Source of the DNA: Tretioscincus oriximinensis
Taxonomy: Eukaryota > Chordata > Lepidosauria > Squamata > Gymnophthalmidae
Direction: 5' to 3'
Assembly: GCA_022410635.1 (NCBI GenBank)
Contig: JAJVDF010000586.1
Coordinates: forward strand, 1 to 64,000
DNA: 64,000 bases
Part shown: positions 1 to 10,300 of the stretch, in pieces
Layout of the letters: every line of letters begins with the position of its first letter
Position numbering within the stretch: the first letter of the stretch is position 1
The notes under the pieces: model-generated
The model's database searches: none
Told to the model about the DNA's origin: nothing
The model's input: only the letters and a program-made list of their open reading frames with translations
Position numbers and translations under genes: made by a program

Positions 1-660
1 GAGGCCTCTACTAGATAGCTAGTTCCAGCTATAAATGATATATTAATAATATATTTTATATCTAATAATGTCCCAGGGGGAGAGTTCCAACAGCCAACCA
101 TAATTGTGTGAGCCACAAAATGGAGCTGGGAACGGAGTAAAAGAGCAGGATAGATTTGTATTTACTTCGCTGATGCCAAAATCGACTCTTTCACCACCGT
201 GAGAACTCGGCCATATTGTGGTAATAAGACTCCATTTTTAGAACTGCAGTTTCAGTTGAATTTCCTTTGTAATTTTCTATTTAGGTTTTCAGAACTTCAG
301 CTTGTTTCCTGGGTAACCTACGAGTATAGATCAGCTGAGGTAACCTACAGAATATATCTGAGGTGCTTGGCTCACTGAGCTTTCCATTTCTACAGAAATA
401 CTGAAATTAGCTCTGCTATTCAGATTAGTTTGTGTAGCTGAGGACCAAATGATGTCATAGTTCCAGAGACACAAACTGCTAGCTTTTGTTTACTTAAGAT
501 GGAAGGACAAAGATTGTGTCAAAATCTCACCTAACACAGCATTTGTTTTTTTTAATTTATTTTCAAGGCAAATTGGATTGCTTTATTTCACTAACAAATT
601 ATTGGGAGCGGCACAATGAGGCTTCAGGTTTGAGGGCAGTTAGGATGCCTCTAAAGGTCA
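1..660. other. Unannotated AT-rich DNA
   Basis: No coding sequence, RNA gene or repeat is recognised here. The only open frames are short and lack any recognisable domain. A SINE begins immediately downstream. Confidence 0.5.
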
Positions 661-965
661 ATTGCGCAAATAGTGCAGTCGCTAAGGAGACAGTCTCTCA
701 ACTGAGAGATCGGGTTTCAAAGCCTTGTGTCGGATATGGGGAGGGGTGAGCACCTTCTACTAGCCTGTAGCTCTAGCCAACTCAGCTATTCGAAAGCAAG
801 AATTGCAAGAAATTGCAACTGATTGCAGCTAGATAAATGGGAACCACCACAGCCTGGTGGGGAAGATAGAATGTAAGCCTTTGCGCGAAAAATAACTTTG
901 TAAGTCACTTTGAGTCCTTTCAGGTGAGAAAAGCGGGTATAAAAACCCAGTTCTCCTTCTTCTTC
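661..965 (+). mobile_element. tRNA-derived SINE, copy 1
   Basis: This is a short non-autonomous retrotransposon. It has a tRNA-like head with an A-box-like stretch (GCTAAGGAGACAG) and a B-box-like stretch (GGGTTTCAAAGCC), which in this class act as the internal RNA polymerase III promoter. The unique body runs through CTAGCCAACTCAGCTATTCG, and the 3' end reads GAGAAAAGCGGGTATAAAAA followed by a TTC-rich tail. At least five sister copies in the window share the same order. TCAATT occurs at both edges (658-663 and 963-968) and may be a short target-site duplication. The layout resembles Sauria-type SINEs of squamates; the family name is an inference. It would be mobilised by a partner LINE in trans. 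Confidence 0.85.
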
Positions 966-2012
966 AATTAGAGGGAATCAAGAACAATAGGAGGTTTCGA
1001 CTTCATCTTCTGCCTGTGATTCTCAAGATCAATCAGTGGATGTGGTATCACCCAACAAAATCCTCTTAATACCTCCTATCAGATCTTGAATTGGTGGCTG
1101 GATCCACATGACAGTAGCTTTGCCTATCAAAAGCATTGCAAAGTACGTGCAAAGTCATTCATGCTCTTCAAAAAATGTCAGAGCCCAGTTTCCTCACCAG
1201 CTGCTGTATCAGCCAAGGACACATCACAGCTGGGAAGTGCACATTTGTGCATGTGTAGATGCCATTTTCTGTCTGGTTTCGGCACCACGCGTGGGATCAT
1301 TTATAACACTATGTGAAACAGTATCCAAACAAGAAAGTCTTTCAGTTGGGAGCTGATTAAATACTAATAGTTTTGCAAAGTATCACCCCAATATTCTGGG
1401 TTTGTGTTAGAACTGCCACAGACGGAGGTAATCCCTTTCTAGATGGAATCTAGTGGGGGAAAAATAGAAATAAAAAAAGACCAATATCAAGAAAAGGGAA
1501 AATCTTCCAACCATAAATGTTTCTGAGAAGTCACGAGAGGAAAATGCAGTTTTAAGTGCAAGGACTGCATGCCTGACCTATTTGTGAGTTAATCATCGCT
1601 GAAAAGTTCCCAAGCAGAGACAGCATAATCACTGGTTAGGTTAAGCAGATAATTGCACTGAACAGGGCACTGGACTGAGTAATCGCCAAGTTCTGTGATT
1701 CTATATCAAGATCCCCCCCCCCCCCCCCCCCGTGCCTTGTGTATAAGGTAATTGGTCTGGCATTTAGAACTCTCTTCACTGCTCGTGAGATGAAATTTCA
1801 CCTATTGGTGGTGGACAAGCATAAAGAGGGGTTCAGGAAAGCTACATGACAGGCCCAGCACTCTCACTAAAACAGCAAGAAACTGTAGAGGATACAGTCA
1901 GTTATTGTTACCTTTATCATATTTAGAAACTTATTGAGAAATGTATATCCTGCCCTTCACCATAGATCCTATGATGGGTAAGAACAGAAAAAGATTAAAA
2001 ATATCAGTTATT
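966..2012. other. Unannotated DNA with a poly-C run
   Basis: No gene is recognised. A stretch at about 1941-1975 reading TATCCTGCCCTTCACCATAG recurs near 42122 beside another SINE copy and may be an old repeat 3' end. Confidence 0.4.
1713..1731. repeat. Poly-C mononucleotide run, (C)19
   Basis: Nineteen consecutive C residues. Its exact length is likely to be unreliable in a draft assembly. Confidence 0.9.
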
Positions 2013-2320
2013 AAGAAGAAGAAGAACTGGGTTCTTATACCCCGCTTTTTCTCATCTTTCAAAGAGACTCAAAGCAGCTTACAAGGGTATTTTGCCCGAA
2101 GGCTCACATTCTATCTTCCCCACCAGGCTCTGGTGGTTTCCATGTATCTACTTGCAGTCAGTTGCAATTTCTTGCAGTTCCTGCTTTCGAATAGCTGGGT
2201 TGGCTAGAGCTACAGGCTAGTGGAAGGTGCTCACCCCTCCCCATGTCCAACACAGGGCTTCGAAACCCGATCTCTCAGGCGAGAGACGGATTCCTAAGCG
2301 ACTGAGCTATCCATGCCTGC
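2013..2320 (-). mobile_element. tRNA-derived SINE, copy 2
   Basis: Same family as 661-965, in reverse. On the plus strand it opens with the reverse complement of the TTC tail (AAGAAGAAGAAGAACTGGG), continues through the body, and closes with the tRNA-like head containing GGGCTTCGAAACCC (B box) and CCTAAGCGACTGAGC (A box). The body is nearly full length and only modestly diverged from the copies at 33334 and 41761. No clear target-site duplication was seen. Confidence 0.88.
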
Positions 2321-3305
2321 ATGATTTTAAAACATATTTAATATAAAACCCTCCTTTTCTCTATTTGACTCTACAGGCAATTATTTCATTCCAGCTAGTG
2401 ACAAATCTGCTTTTTGCCTTAAAAAGCTCTGCACTGAACATCAATGAGAAAATGCCTTTAGTGTGACATGATAAATTCTTTTTTATCTCCAACTGAATAG
2501 TAGAAACTAATTATTATAAGTACAGGAACATTGTATCCCTCCCCCCTCCCCCGGGCAAAGACTTATAAAATGTGGCTCGAAGACGCCAACGGAGTAAGCA
2601 TACTGTACAAATTCAGCTGAGGGACATGTTGACATTTGAACCAAATACAGAGGCAGTGGTGACATGAACTGGATGCAATATGTGGTTTGCATAACAGCAC
2701 ATGTTCCATTTCTAATGTGGATCTAACTGCTGAATGCAAACGTGTATCTCAGCTAATGCACATAAAGCTAAAGCACATTAACTAAGGCAGGTAAAGGTCT
2801 AGGAACTAGTGAGCAATTGCTCCAAGTTTATTCTTGGCAATTAAGGAAATCATTTGACAAAGAGAGGCAAAAACAGGTCCTGTGAAACTTGAATGATTTG
2901 CTATTGTTGCGTTTTCTATTCACAAGTGGAAACCTCCATTGTGTTGTTTGAATGCAACAAGTGTCTATGCTGCTGAGGCAGGACTAATTTTGTGGCACCT
3001 GCTGCTGAAATAGGCAAAGGGATGCAGTCGTCTGAGCACCTGTTTTTGGCTCGGATATTGAAAAGGCTGTTTTTGAGTTACTGCCTCAAAATGGTGGCAA
3101 CAGCTGCTGCAATAGTGGCTTCTTCTTGGTGTGGCCCAAACCAGGAATTTAACTATTTCTGCAGTGGTCACCAGTCATTCATTCATTTCAGTGGTAGGTG
3201 CCACGATCCCAGCCTCTTTTGTGCCACAGGCCATAACCAGTGCTCTGCCTGTTAGCTGCTGGTGCTCAGCCATTTGCACGGTGGCCACCACAATAATTCA
3301 ACTGT
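2321..3305. other. Unannotated DNA
   Basis: No coding or repeat family is recognised. Overlapping open frames of 60-90 codons on both strands at 2965-3320 have no domain signature and look like chance frames. Confidence 0.4.
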
Positions 3306-3605
3306 ACATAAGAACATAAGAAGAGCCATACTGGATCAGGCCACAGCCCATCAAGTCCAGCATTCTGTCTCACGCAGAGGCCCACCAGATGCACCTGGGC
3401 AGTCCGAACAGAGGAAAGCAAAATATGCACCTGTTCATGACTCCCTGCAAACGGTATTTCAGGAGTCCTGCCTGTTGCTCCATCCCGGAGGCAACATCCA
3501 GACATCCATCCTAGTATCCATTTATACCCTTGGTATCCATAAACCTGTCTATTCCTGTCTTGAAACTATCCAAGCTGTTAGCTACCACTACCTCTGTTTC
3601 AGTAC
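3306..3605 (-). mobile_element. CR1-like LINE 3' end, copy 1
   Basis: Antisense fragment of a CR1-superfamily LINE. The plus strand opens with ACATAAGAACATAAGAAGAG, the reverse complement of an end built from the 8-mer TTCTTATG; such 8-bp terminal repeats are typical of CR1 elements. It continues into the 3' untranslated region and the last codons of ORF2, where the minus strand reads EVVVANSLD. The same sequence is better preserved at 40655-41124. The upstream reverse transcriptase and endonuclease are missing (5' truncation). Confidence 0.85.
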
Positions 3606-3869
3606 TGGCACCATGATACCAGTTTCTACAGTGCTATAACAAAAAATACGTACCCTGCCTGTTCAGCTGTTGGTGCCTAGCTGAGGTGTGGCTAAATGAT
3701 GGCTTCTGCCAAAATAAAAAACTTTAGCCTGTTTCAGTGACAGCCACCAGCAAAATTGGGTCTTCCTGGAGGCATTATTTATCAGCCAGTGGTATTAGCC
3801 TTCTGTTTGTCAGCCTTTAGCATTGACTCAAGATATGATCATGAAAAGTACCTGAGGCCTTTTATTATA

Positions 3870-4252
3870 TACTGCTCAAAACAATTAAGGGAACACTTAG
3901 TGTTACACTGTTATGTTAAAGAGTTCCCTTAGCAGGCACAGATAGCTCAATTGCTAAGGAATCCGTCTCTCAACTGGGAGGTCAGGTTTTGAAGCCCTGT
4001 GTTGGATGTGGGGAGGGGTGAGCACGTTCCACTAGCCTGTAGCTCTAGCCAACCCAGCTATTTGAAAGCATGAATTGCAAGAAATTGCAGCTGACTGCAA
4101 ATAGATACATGGGAACCACCACAGTCTGGTGGGGAAGATAGAATGTGAGCCTTCGGGCAAAATACCCTTTTAAGCTGCTTTGAGTCCCTTTGAAAGGTGA
4201 GAAAAGTGGGGTATAAGAACCCAGTTCTTCTTCTTAATTGNTTTGAGCAGTA
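3870..4252. mobile_element. Mariner-type palindromic MITE, split by a SINE
   Basis: A short inverted-repeat element begins at 3872 with CTGCTCAAAACAATTAAGGG after TA (3870-3871), runs to GAGTTCCCTT (3921-3930), is interrupted by a SINE, then resumes as AATTGNTTTGAGCAG (4236-4250) followed by TA. With the SINE removed, the order matches the intact 75-bp copy at 14832-14906. TA target sites and lack of any coding capacity point to a Tc1/mariner-derived MITE; the superfamily is inferred from the TA duplication and size. Confidence 0.85.
3931..4235 (+). mobile_element. tRNA-derived SINE, copy 3, nested in a MITE
   Basis: Full-length member of the SINE family, with head (ATAGCTCAATTGCTAAGGAA), B-box-like TCAGGTTTTGAAGCCC, body and a TTCTTCTTCTT tail. 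It lies inside the mariner-type MITE, whose two halves flank it directly. The insertion is therefore younger than the MITE. Confidence 0.9.
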
Positions 4253-5415
4253 TAGTAACAGTTATTTCATTATGGCTTTGGGCACATACTCTGGTATGTT
4301 ATATACAAGCTATTAAAACTATCTTCAGTCCCAAAGAACAGTACAAAATCAGAGGAGTGGCCCTGTTTTCTGACTTCAGTTCTTCAGTTCTTCAGGCCCA
4401 AAAAGACTTAAAAGTAAGAATGTGACCAGGGCTTATGAAGATGATGTATTTTGAAGTTTTTGATATGTAATTAATTATGGATTAATTTTTTTAGTGTTAA
4501 ATTGTAAACTACCCTGAGCATTTTATGGAAAGTGCAGTATACAAATAAATTTATATACACAGACATACACATACACATGCACAAACACATATACATATAC
4601 ATATACATATACATACATACACTGTTTACAATTTCACACCAAAATATGTGTAGTAATTGAGGCTGCGCTATCAAAGTATAAAAATACCTAGAATTTTAGA
4701 TCACCAGCACAAAGATACTTGATTCTCGATGCTTAATAATTTACCAGCCATGAAAGAAAAGAAATAATTTACCAGCCACGAATGAAAAGAAAAGAAGAAA
4801 TGAACGTGGGAAGCAGGAATTGAGTATTGTTAAGAAATTAAAGACACAGCAGGCAGCCTACTGTTTATTATCAAAATAGGTTAATGGGAAAATAACAAAA
4901 CTCCTAGGTTGGCTGCAGATGTTCCAAGAGTACATAATGAACTTTCTGTGTGTTTTCTACATATACTTCAAACTGTGCATGACCTCAACAACAATCCTGT
5001 ATTCTGTTCCAGCAAGCAAAACAAGGTGTGTGTAATATGTGCATGACAAAAAGTTCCTAATGTTGTTAATCAAGGGACAATTACAAAGTAATTCAGAGGG
5101 TGCAGAAGATTTTGAGGGAGGAAGATTTTGCAATAAAAGAAAAATTAAAGTGAATTAAGAAATATTTTGAGGATGTAACCACGTGGAAGATGTCAAGAAG
5201 AAAGAAACTTGTTTGATGACAATGTTATACGGACAGGGTCAGATATGTTTATGTATAGAAAGGTTTAAGTAAAGATGCTCTTGATTTGACCATAACACCT
5301 ATAGGGATGGGAAAGTGTCTGAGAAACGTGAACATGTATGAGTTTCTCGGGCGTTCAGGGGGCCTGTATGTGGGAGAAAGACCAGGGTCCGAGTTTCTCC
5401 CTCCCCTATGCTCCA
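4253..5415. other. Unannotated DNA with a CA/TA-rich microsatellite
   Basis: No gene is recognised. A degenerate (CATA)n/(CA)n tract lies at about 4555-4622. A short motif, TCTTCAGTCCCAAAGAA (about 4322-4339), recurs near 53255 and in changed form near 63542. Confidence 0.5.
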
Positions 5416-5419
5416 CCTA

Positions 5420-5605
5420 TCACATGGAAGCAAACATGTGACCAAAAAGGGGACAGGCTGGAAGTCATGTGACCTAAAATGGCAGTCGCAGCCAGAAGTC
5501 ATGTGACAGAAAAAAGTCTGGCAGAGGTCCGGGAATAAATTTCTTCCCCCAGGTATGAATTTCCAGGGCTGGAAAATTTCCCATCATTGACACTTGGTCA
5601 CATGT
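5420..5605. promoter_or_regulatory. Cluster of CATGTGAC E-box/M-box-like sites
   Basis: GTCATGTGAC occurs exactly at 5464-5473 and 5498-5507. Related sites are ACATGTGACC at 5434-5443, TCACATGG at about 5420, and GGTCACATGT at 5596-5605. This decamer is a perfect palindrome matching the known core of MITF/TFE-type basic helix-loop-helix factors. No promoter or gene was found nearby, so a regulatory role is only a possibility; the sites may belong to an unrecognised repeat. Confidence 0.25.
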
Positions 5606-5757
5606 ATCTTATTTGTTTCACTACTTCACTACTCTGCCCTTTATGTAGATGTAGGAGATTGAATTTGGGAATTTCTGAAAGCAAAGGAAAAGAGATTAGG
5701 CTATTTTCTTCTTTTTAAAGTTTATCATAGCCCATTTTTCTATTGAANAACCTAAAG

Positions 5758-5920
5758 TAGGGGTTGCCATATAAAATCCAGCTTAAAACCTTGCACCTTT
5801 AATGGATGTGAAAATGTTATACCCACCCACAAACACAGCAAGCATTATAAATATCACTTTTATATTCACTAAACATGCAGTTTTATCCTTTTTAAAAAAA
5901 AATGTGGTGACCCCAACCTA
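5758..5920. mobile_element. Short MITE with TAGGGTTGCCA-type ends, copy 1
   Basis: About 163 bp with imperfect inverted ends: TAGGGGTTGCCATATAAAAT at the left and GGTGACCCCAACCTA at the right. The interior contains GGATGTGAAAA and CACTAAACATGCAG, which match GGATATAAAAA and CATAAAACATGCA of the similar-length element at 12564-12733. There is no coding capacity. Such ends are seen in hAT-type elements; the assignment is tentative. Confidence 0.6.
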
Positions 5921-6545
5921 ATACATTATATACATCCCAGGTGATCTCTTCAGATACTGAAAAAATGTGTATCTAGTCAGACTGGTAACTGTAAAGTAGC
6001 AGTATTTGCTTGTATGAATACAAATATGCCTTATATTAACCATTTTGAAGCAGGCCACAATGTTAGAGATGCATTAGTTCATTAAAAGCTGTTGAAAATG
6101 GATCCAGCTGGTAATTATTCATAGAACATGTTGGGCAAGTTATGCATCATTAAAAAGGCAGAAAACAAAACTGGTCTTTAGCGAAAACAATCATTCCAAT
6201 TAATGAAATGTATAAGGGGAGGGTACGCAATATACCTCTGGAAAAAAAGTATTCAATTATCTCAGTCACTTGGCCAATCAGTGTTTGGATCGATCAATGC
6301 TGGTTACACCCTGTGCACAAGAACAGTCCTGGCAGCACTGGCCAGTGAGCGCTCCACTAACATGTTGGCTGCTGGGACAGTGGGCAGCACTGGTAGTGCC
6401 ATATTAGTGGAGCAGAGGCGGAGTCCCCTAACATAGCGACTCCCATGCGGATAGGGAGCCGAATTACCTTAAAGTGTGCCGTCAGCGAACCCTTTGCGGA
6501 GCTCTCACCGGACGGTGCTGAGTCCTGGTCCAGTCCCAGTGTACT
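5921..6545. other. Unannotated DNA with a small inverted repeat
   Basis: GCTCCACTAACATG (about 6350-6363) and CATATTAGTGGAGC (about 6401-6414) form an imperfect inverted pair with GC-rich intervening DNA. This may be a small foldback element. No gene is recognised. Confidence 0.4.
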
Positions 6546-6704
6546 GAAGAAGAAGAAGAAGAAGAAGAAGAAGAAGAAGAAGAAGAAGAAGAAGAAGAAG
6601 AAGAAGAAGAAGACGAAGAAGAAGAAGAAGAAGAAGAAGAAGAAGAAGAAGAAGAAGAAGAAGAAGAAGAAGAAGAAGAAGAAGAAGAAGAAGAAGAAGA
6701 AGAA
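6546..6704 (+). repeat. (GAA)n microsatellite, about 53 units
   Basis: 159 bp of GAA with one GAC interruption near 6614. It sits exactly where the 3' TTC tail of the antisense SINE at 6705-6957 belongs, so it is best read as an expanded SINE tail. The lysine-rich and serine-rich open frames across it are not genes. Confidence 0.95.
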
Positions 6705-6957
6705 TTCTTACCCAAAATAACTCAAAACAGTTTACAAGGGTACCTTTTACCCAAAAGCTTACATTCTATCTTCCTCACCAGACTCCCATAAGTGGTTCCC
6801 ATTTGTCTAGTTGCAGTCAGTTGCAATTTCTTGCAATTCTTGCTTTCAAATAGCTGGGTTGGCTAGAGCTACAGGCTAGTGGACACAGGGCTTTGAAACC
6901 CTTCGATCCCCCAGGTGAGAGACCGTCTTCTTAGCAACTGAGCCATTCGTGCCTGCT
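6705..6957 (-). mobile_element. tRNA-derived SINE, copy 4
   Basis: Antisense SINE body and head: CTCAAAACAGTTTACAAGGG, then AGCTGGGTTGGCTAGAGC, and the tRNA-like head ending GAGCCATTCGTGCCTGC. A segment of the middle (the GTGGGGAGGGGTGAGCACC part of other copies) is deleted. Its tail is the (GAA)n tract just upstream. Confidence 0.88.
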
Positions 6958-9900
6958 AGACTGTTAATGTGATGTGGTAGGCATCTGTGACCACAATCAC
7001 CTTGCTCCAACCCTTCACCCAGATTTCTCTGTGGTTGGGTAAAGAGATTTGCACAGTCCATGGGTGGGATAAGTCAGTCTGGACAAGAAGATCCATCTCA
7101 CCATACTTGTAATTCTGCCAAGGCTACTACAAACAGTGTGGGATGGCAGGAACACTCAAGGGCTACCCAGAGACCACTTCTGAGGGTGGGGAAGCTCACC
7201 ATATAGATGCACTATACACTATACGTAGGACTGTTCCCCAGACCATGCGTGAAGGAGGCATTGACAGTGATAGTGGCAAGTGTGGAAAGGTCAATAACAG
7301 AGAAAATGACTCATAGTTTATCATATTTTGGCCTGAGCTAGTTGTTTTTCCAGCAAAGCATCCTCAGCAAATCTCAACAGCAGAGATGTGAGGAAGTCCA
7401 AGCCGTATGTGTGACAGTTACAACTTTGGCTTGCCCTGTCCAATTCTATTTCTGCTTTAATGTTTGCTTGTCCTCATTTATTTGTCATTTTGCTTTCAGA
7501 TGATGAAGTGGTGAATAAATGTTTTAAGCAAACANTGATCTCACTAACAAATTAGAATCTATATAGAACTTGCTGGCTGACTTTATACCAGTTACAGCTT
7601 TTGGAACATTTCCATGCCCAATTCCATTTGAAGTGGCTTACAACATTAAGTGGTTCCATTTATAATATCAAAAGATTGATGCTGGAAAGTGACTCACAAT
7701 CCCATATCAAAATTGTTAGGCATGTACAGTACTTTCAATTCTCTGATGATTTCAAAAGTGCTTGAAGGGATAAACATGGTTAGCAGGATAAAGTTCCATC
7801 ACAAAAGGACTGAGGGAATAAACACATTAATATGCAAAAGGTTTCAACAGCAGTGTAAAATAGCAATTGTGCTCTGAGGAGCATTTAAAGAGCACCTACC
7901 TCTAGACATTATCTCTTCTACAATGTTCATAAATCTGAATTTTCAGATCATAAGATGAATAAATACTTCTTAGAAAGTTTTAAAAAGTTTCTTAAATAAG
8001 ATTTCAGCAAGAAAGTTTTTAATGCAAGTAAACTTTGGCTGCAGGCCCATGCGGGGTGTAAATCTGTGTAAAATTAATGGGACAATTAACCAGGAAGTAA
8101 ATACTGAGTGTGCTCTGCCAGCGATTCTGATTTTCAATCCAATTCTTTAGGACAAGGATGGTTTAAAATCTCATTTATTTTATTTCCTGTTCTTCTTAAG
8201 GCACAGAGGAGCCAGCTGGGGAGAGGCCAGATCTTGCTGGCTGTTTTCTGTTTCATGTTTGAAGGTGAGTCCATAGATATAAAATGAAGCCAGGCAGGGA
8301 GAGAATTTTGGAAAGATTCGGGATTTCCTTTTTTGGTCTTCTCTTCATAACATTAGAGCTGCAGTTTTTCAGCTTTAAATGTCAGAGGAACTGCTAGTGA
8401 CCACTGAAGATCATATCTTCCTCATGAGTCCATGGATGCTTTCTTGCCCACAAGTTGCCATGGGCAATCAGAGTAGCGGAAGCATGTATGTGAGATTTGG
8501 TTCATTGCTTTTTTTNCCCTGCCTTACTAATTCCATCTGAAATTTGAGATGCTTTTGCTTATTCTTTGTGCAAACAGCTTTGTCTTGTCCTTATATCCAG
8601 CTATGTAGTTCTGACTTTAGAAAGGATTCCATTTTTAATCTCCTTTAATCTTCAAATTTCCATATGGTGACTAATCTTCTGCAACTTCAGCCTTAAATAT
8701 TGGAGATAAACCCACTGCTTTCCTCAAGAAAAGATGCCACCACCATGCCTTTATTCAGAGATATGCAGCATTTATGTCTTGTGTCTAAATATATACATGT
8801 GCAGCAGTATTATGAATAGTAACAATAAAAGAGTATTTTGACCAATAATTTGCTCTTAAGAGATTGCTCACTCTATGTACATTTTTCACAGTAATGGTTT
8901 TGTTAATGTTGTACTGTCATATAAATGTGAAATATTCAGCAACTTGGTAAAGTCTGAGAAATGGTGGCTTCAAAGTGCTTCAAAATGACACAATAAATAA
9001 ACTGGTCGACTCAATAAGAGATCAGCTGCTTCATAAGCAGCAGCAAGTCTAAGTCATTTGCTGAAAACTAGCACAGTGTCTTGTTCATTTTTGTCATTGT
9101 TAACTACACCATCCTACTGGAAAGGAAGATGTTCCAGTTGATTTTTGTGTCTTCTGTGTGTCACAGATGGATCAGTCTTCACCACTAGATGCCCTTCCTG
9201 TATTAGGATTAGGAATTAAAACTCCCATCAGCCCCAACCAGTGTGGGTTCTTGTATCATACTCTGCTAATCTAAAAGTTATAGTGCGTGCAGATTCAGAA
9301 CTCTGTAGCTATCTGTCCTCAGCACTTACCTGCTGTGAGCATGTGAATCCTTTGTCCAATGGGTTGCCTAGTTGTTTTAGACTCTGGGGCTGCAGGCACA
9401 TGGGGTTAATATTCACAATGGCAGAATTGTGCAATGGAGCCAACACACATATCTGTAAATCCATGTGGAAGCGGCAAGACAAGGAACTAAATACTGAGCA
9501 TGCTCAGCCAGCGATTCTGTGATGGTGCACAAGGCAACTAACAGGGAAGTAAATACTGATCAAGCTCAGTCAGCAATTCTTCCTGGTGTAATCTGGTTGA
9601 GAAGCAGTACATAGGATGGCTTCTCACCTTGCCAGCTGTAGGCATGGCAATTTTGCAAAACATCAGCTAAAGAACTTTGCTGGTCGAAGGACTTTTTTTT
9701 CACAACATGTGATGCAGAGACATCGTGATGTTACTATCATTGTGCAAGGAAAACCTTAATTGGGGTTTGTTATTTTAGCACAAGTGTAAGTTATCATTTG
9801 GAATCCCACATAAACATTAATGTTCAATAAATGGACACACTGAACTGTTCGATTTTCTGGAATATTTATTTCTAGCTTCATCAGTGGTGGGGAGGCTGTG

Positions 9901-9960
9901 ATGCAGTATTGAACAGAATTGGTTGGTTGGTTTATTTGGATTTCTATTCTATTCAATATT
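6958..9960. other. Unannotated DNA with a small dispersed repeat
   Basis: No gene is recognised. The phrase GGAAGTAAATACTGA is present near 8093 and 9546, and a related form (GGAACTAAATACTGAGCATG) near 9482. Part of it (TTGAGCATGCTCAG) recurs near 50664, next to a FTTAAAGG-like segment also found near 40474. This is probably another old MITE family whose ends I could not define. Confidence 0.35.
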
Positions 9961-10300
9961 AGCAAAGGTCTAGTAGCACTTAGAGACTAATAGTAGAAAA
10001 GTAGGTGGCATAAGCTTTTGTAGACCTGTCTACTTCTTAAGATGATAAGGGACTAATGTCAAGGTCAGGCATTTATAGAGAACTCTGTATGGGAGATGAC
10101 AAAGCACATGCATTTGATAAGGTGATGAACTCCAGGTTAGAAAAACAGCTAAATGGCAGAAACTAGTCCTCTCATGTGAAAAAATTCCCTGGAGCAGCCT
10201 CTCATGTGAAGGAGATGTGCCTACGAAAGCTTATGCCACCAACCTTTCTACTGTTAGTCTATAAGTGCTACTAGCCCCTTTGCTAGATTTTCTACTGGCT
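9961..10300. mobile_element. Element with long inverted ends, copy 1
   Basis: The left end reads AGCAAAGGTCTAGTAGCACT and then GGTGGCATAAGCTTTTGTAG. The right end reads CTACGAAAGCTTATGCCACC and then AGTGCTACTAGCCCCTTTGC, its inverted counterpart. The interior matches the interior of the larger copy at 58945-59496 (CCTCTCATGTGAAAAAATTC versus CCTCTTATGTGAAAAAGTCC). It is internally deleted and has no coding frame. Class unresolved: Penelope-like and DIRS-like retroelements both can carry inverted terminal repeats. Confidence 0.65.

Noticed and set aside
3262..3639. 125-codon plus-strand frame
   Set aside because: It lies antisense to a recognised CR1-like LINE 3' end and has no protein signature of its own.
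6445..6720. Lysine-rich and serine-rich open frames
   Set aside because: They are translations of the (GAA)n microsatellite.
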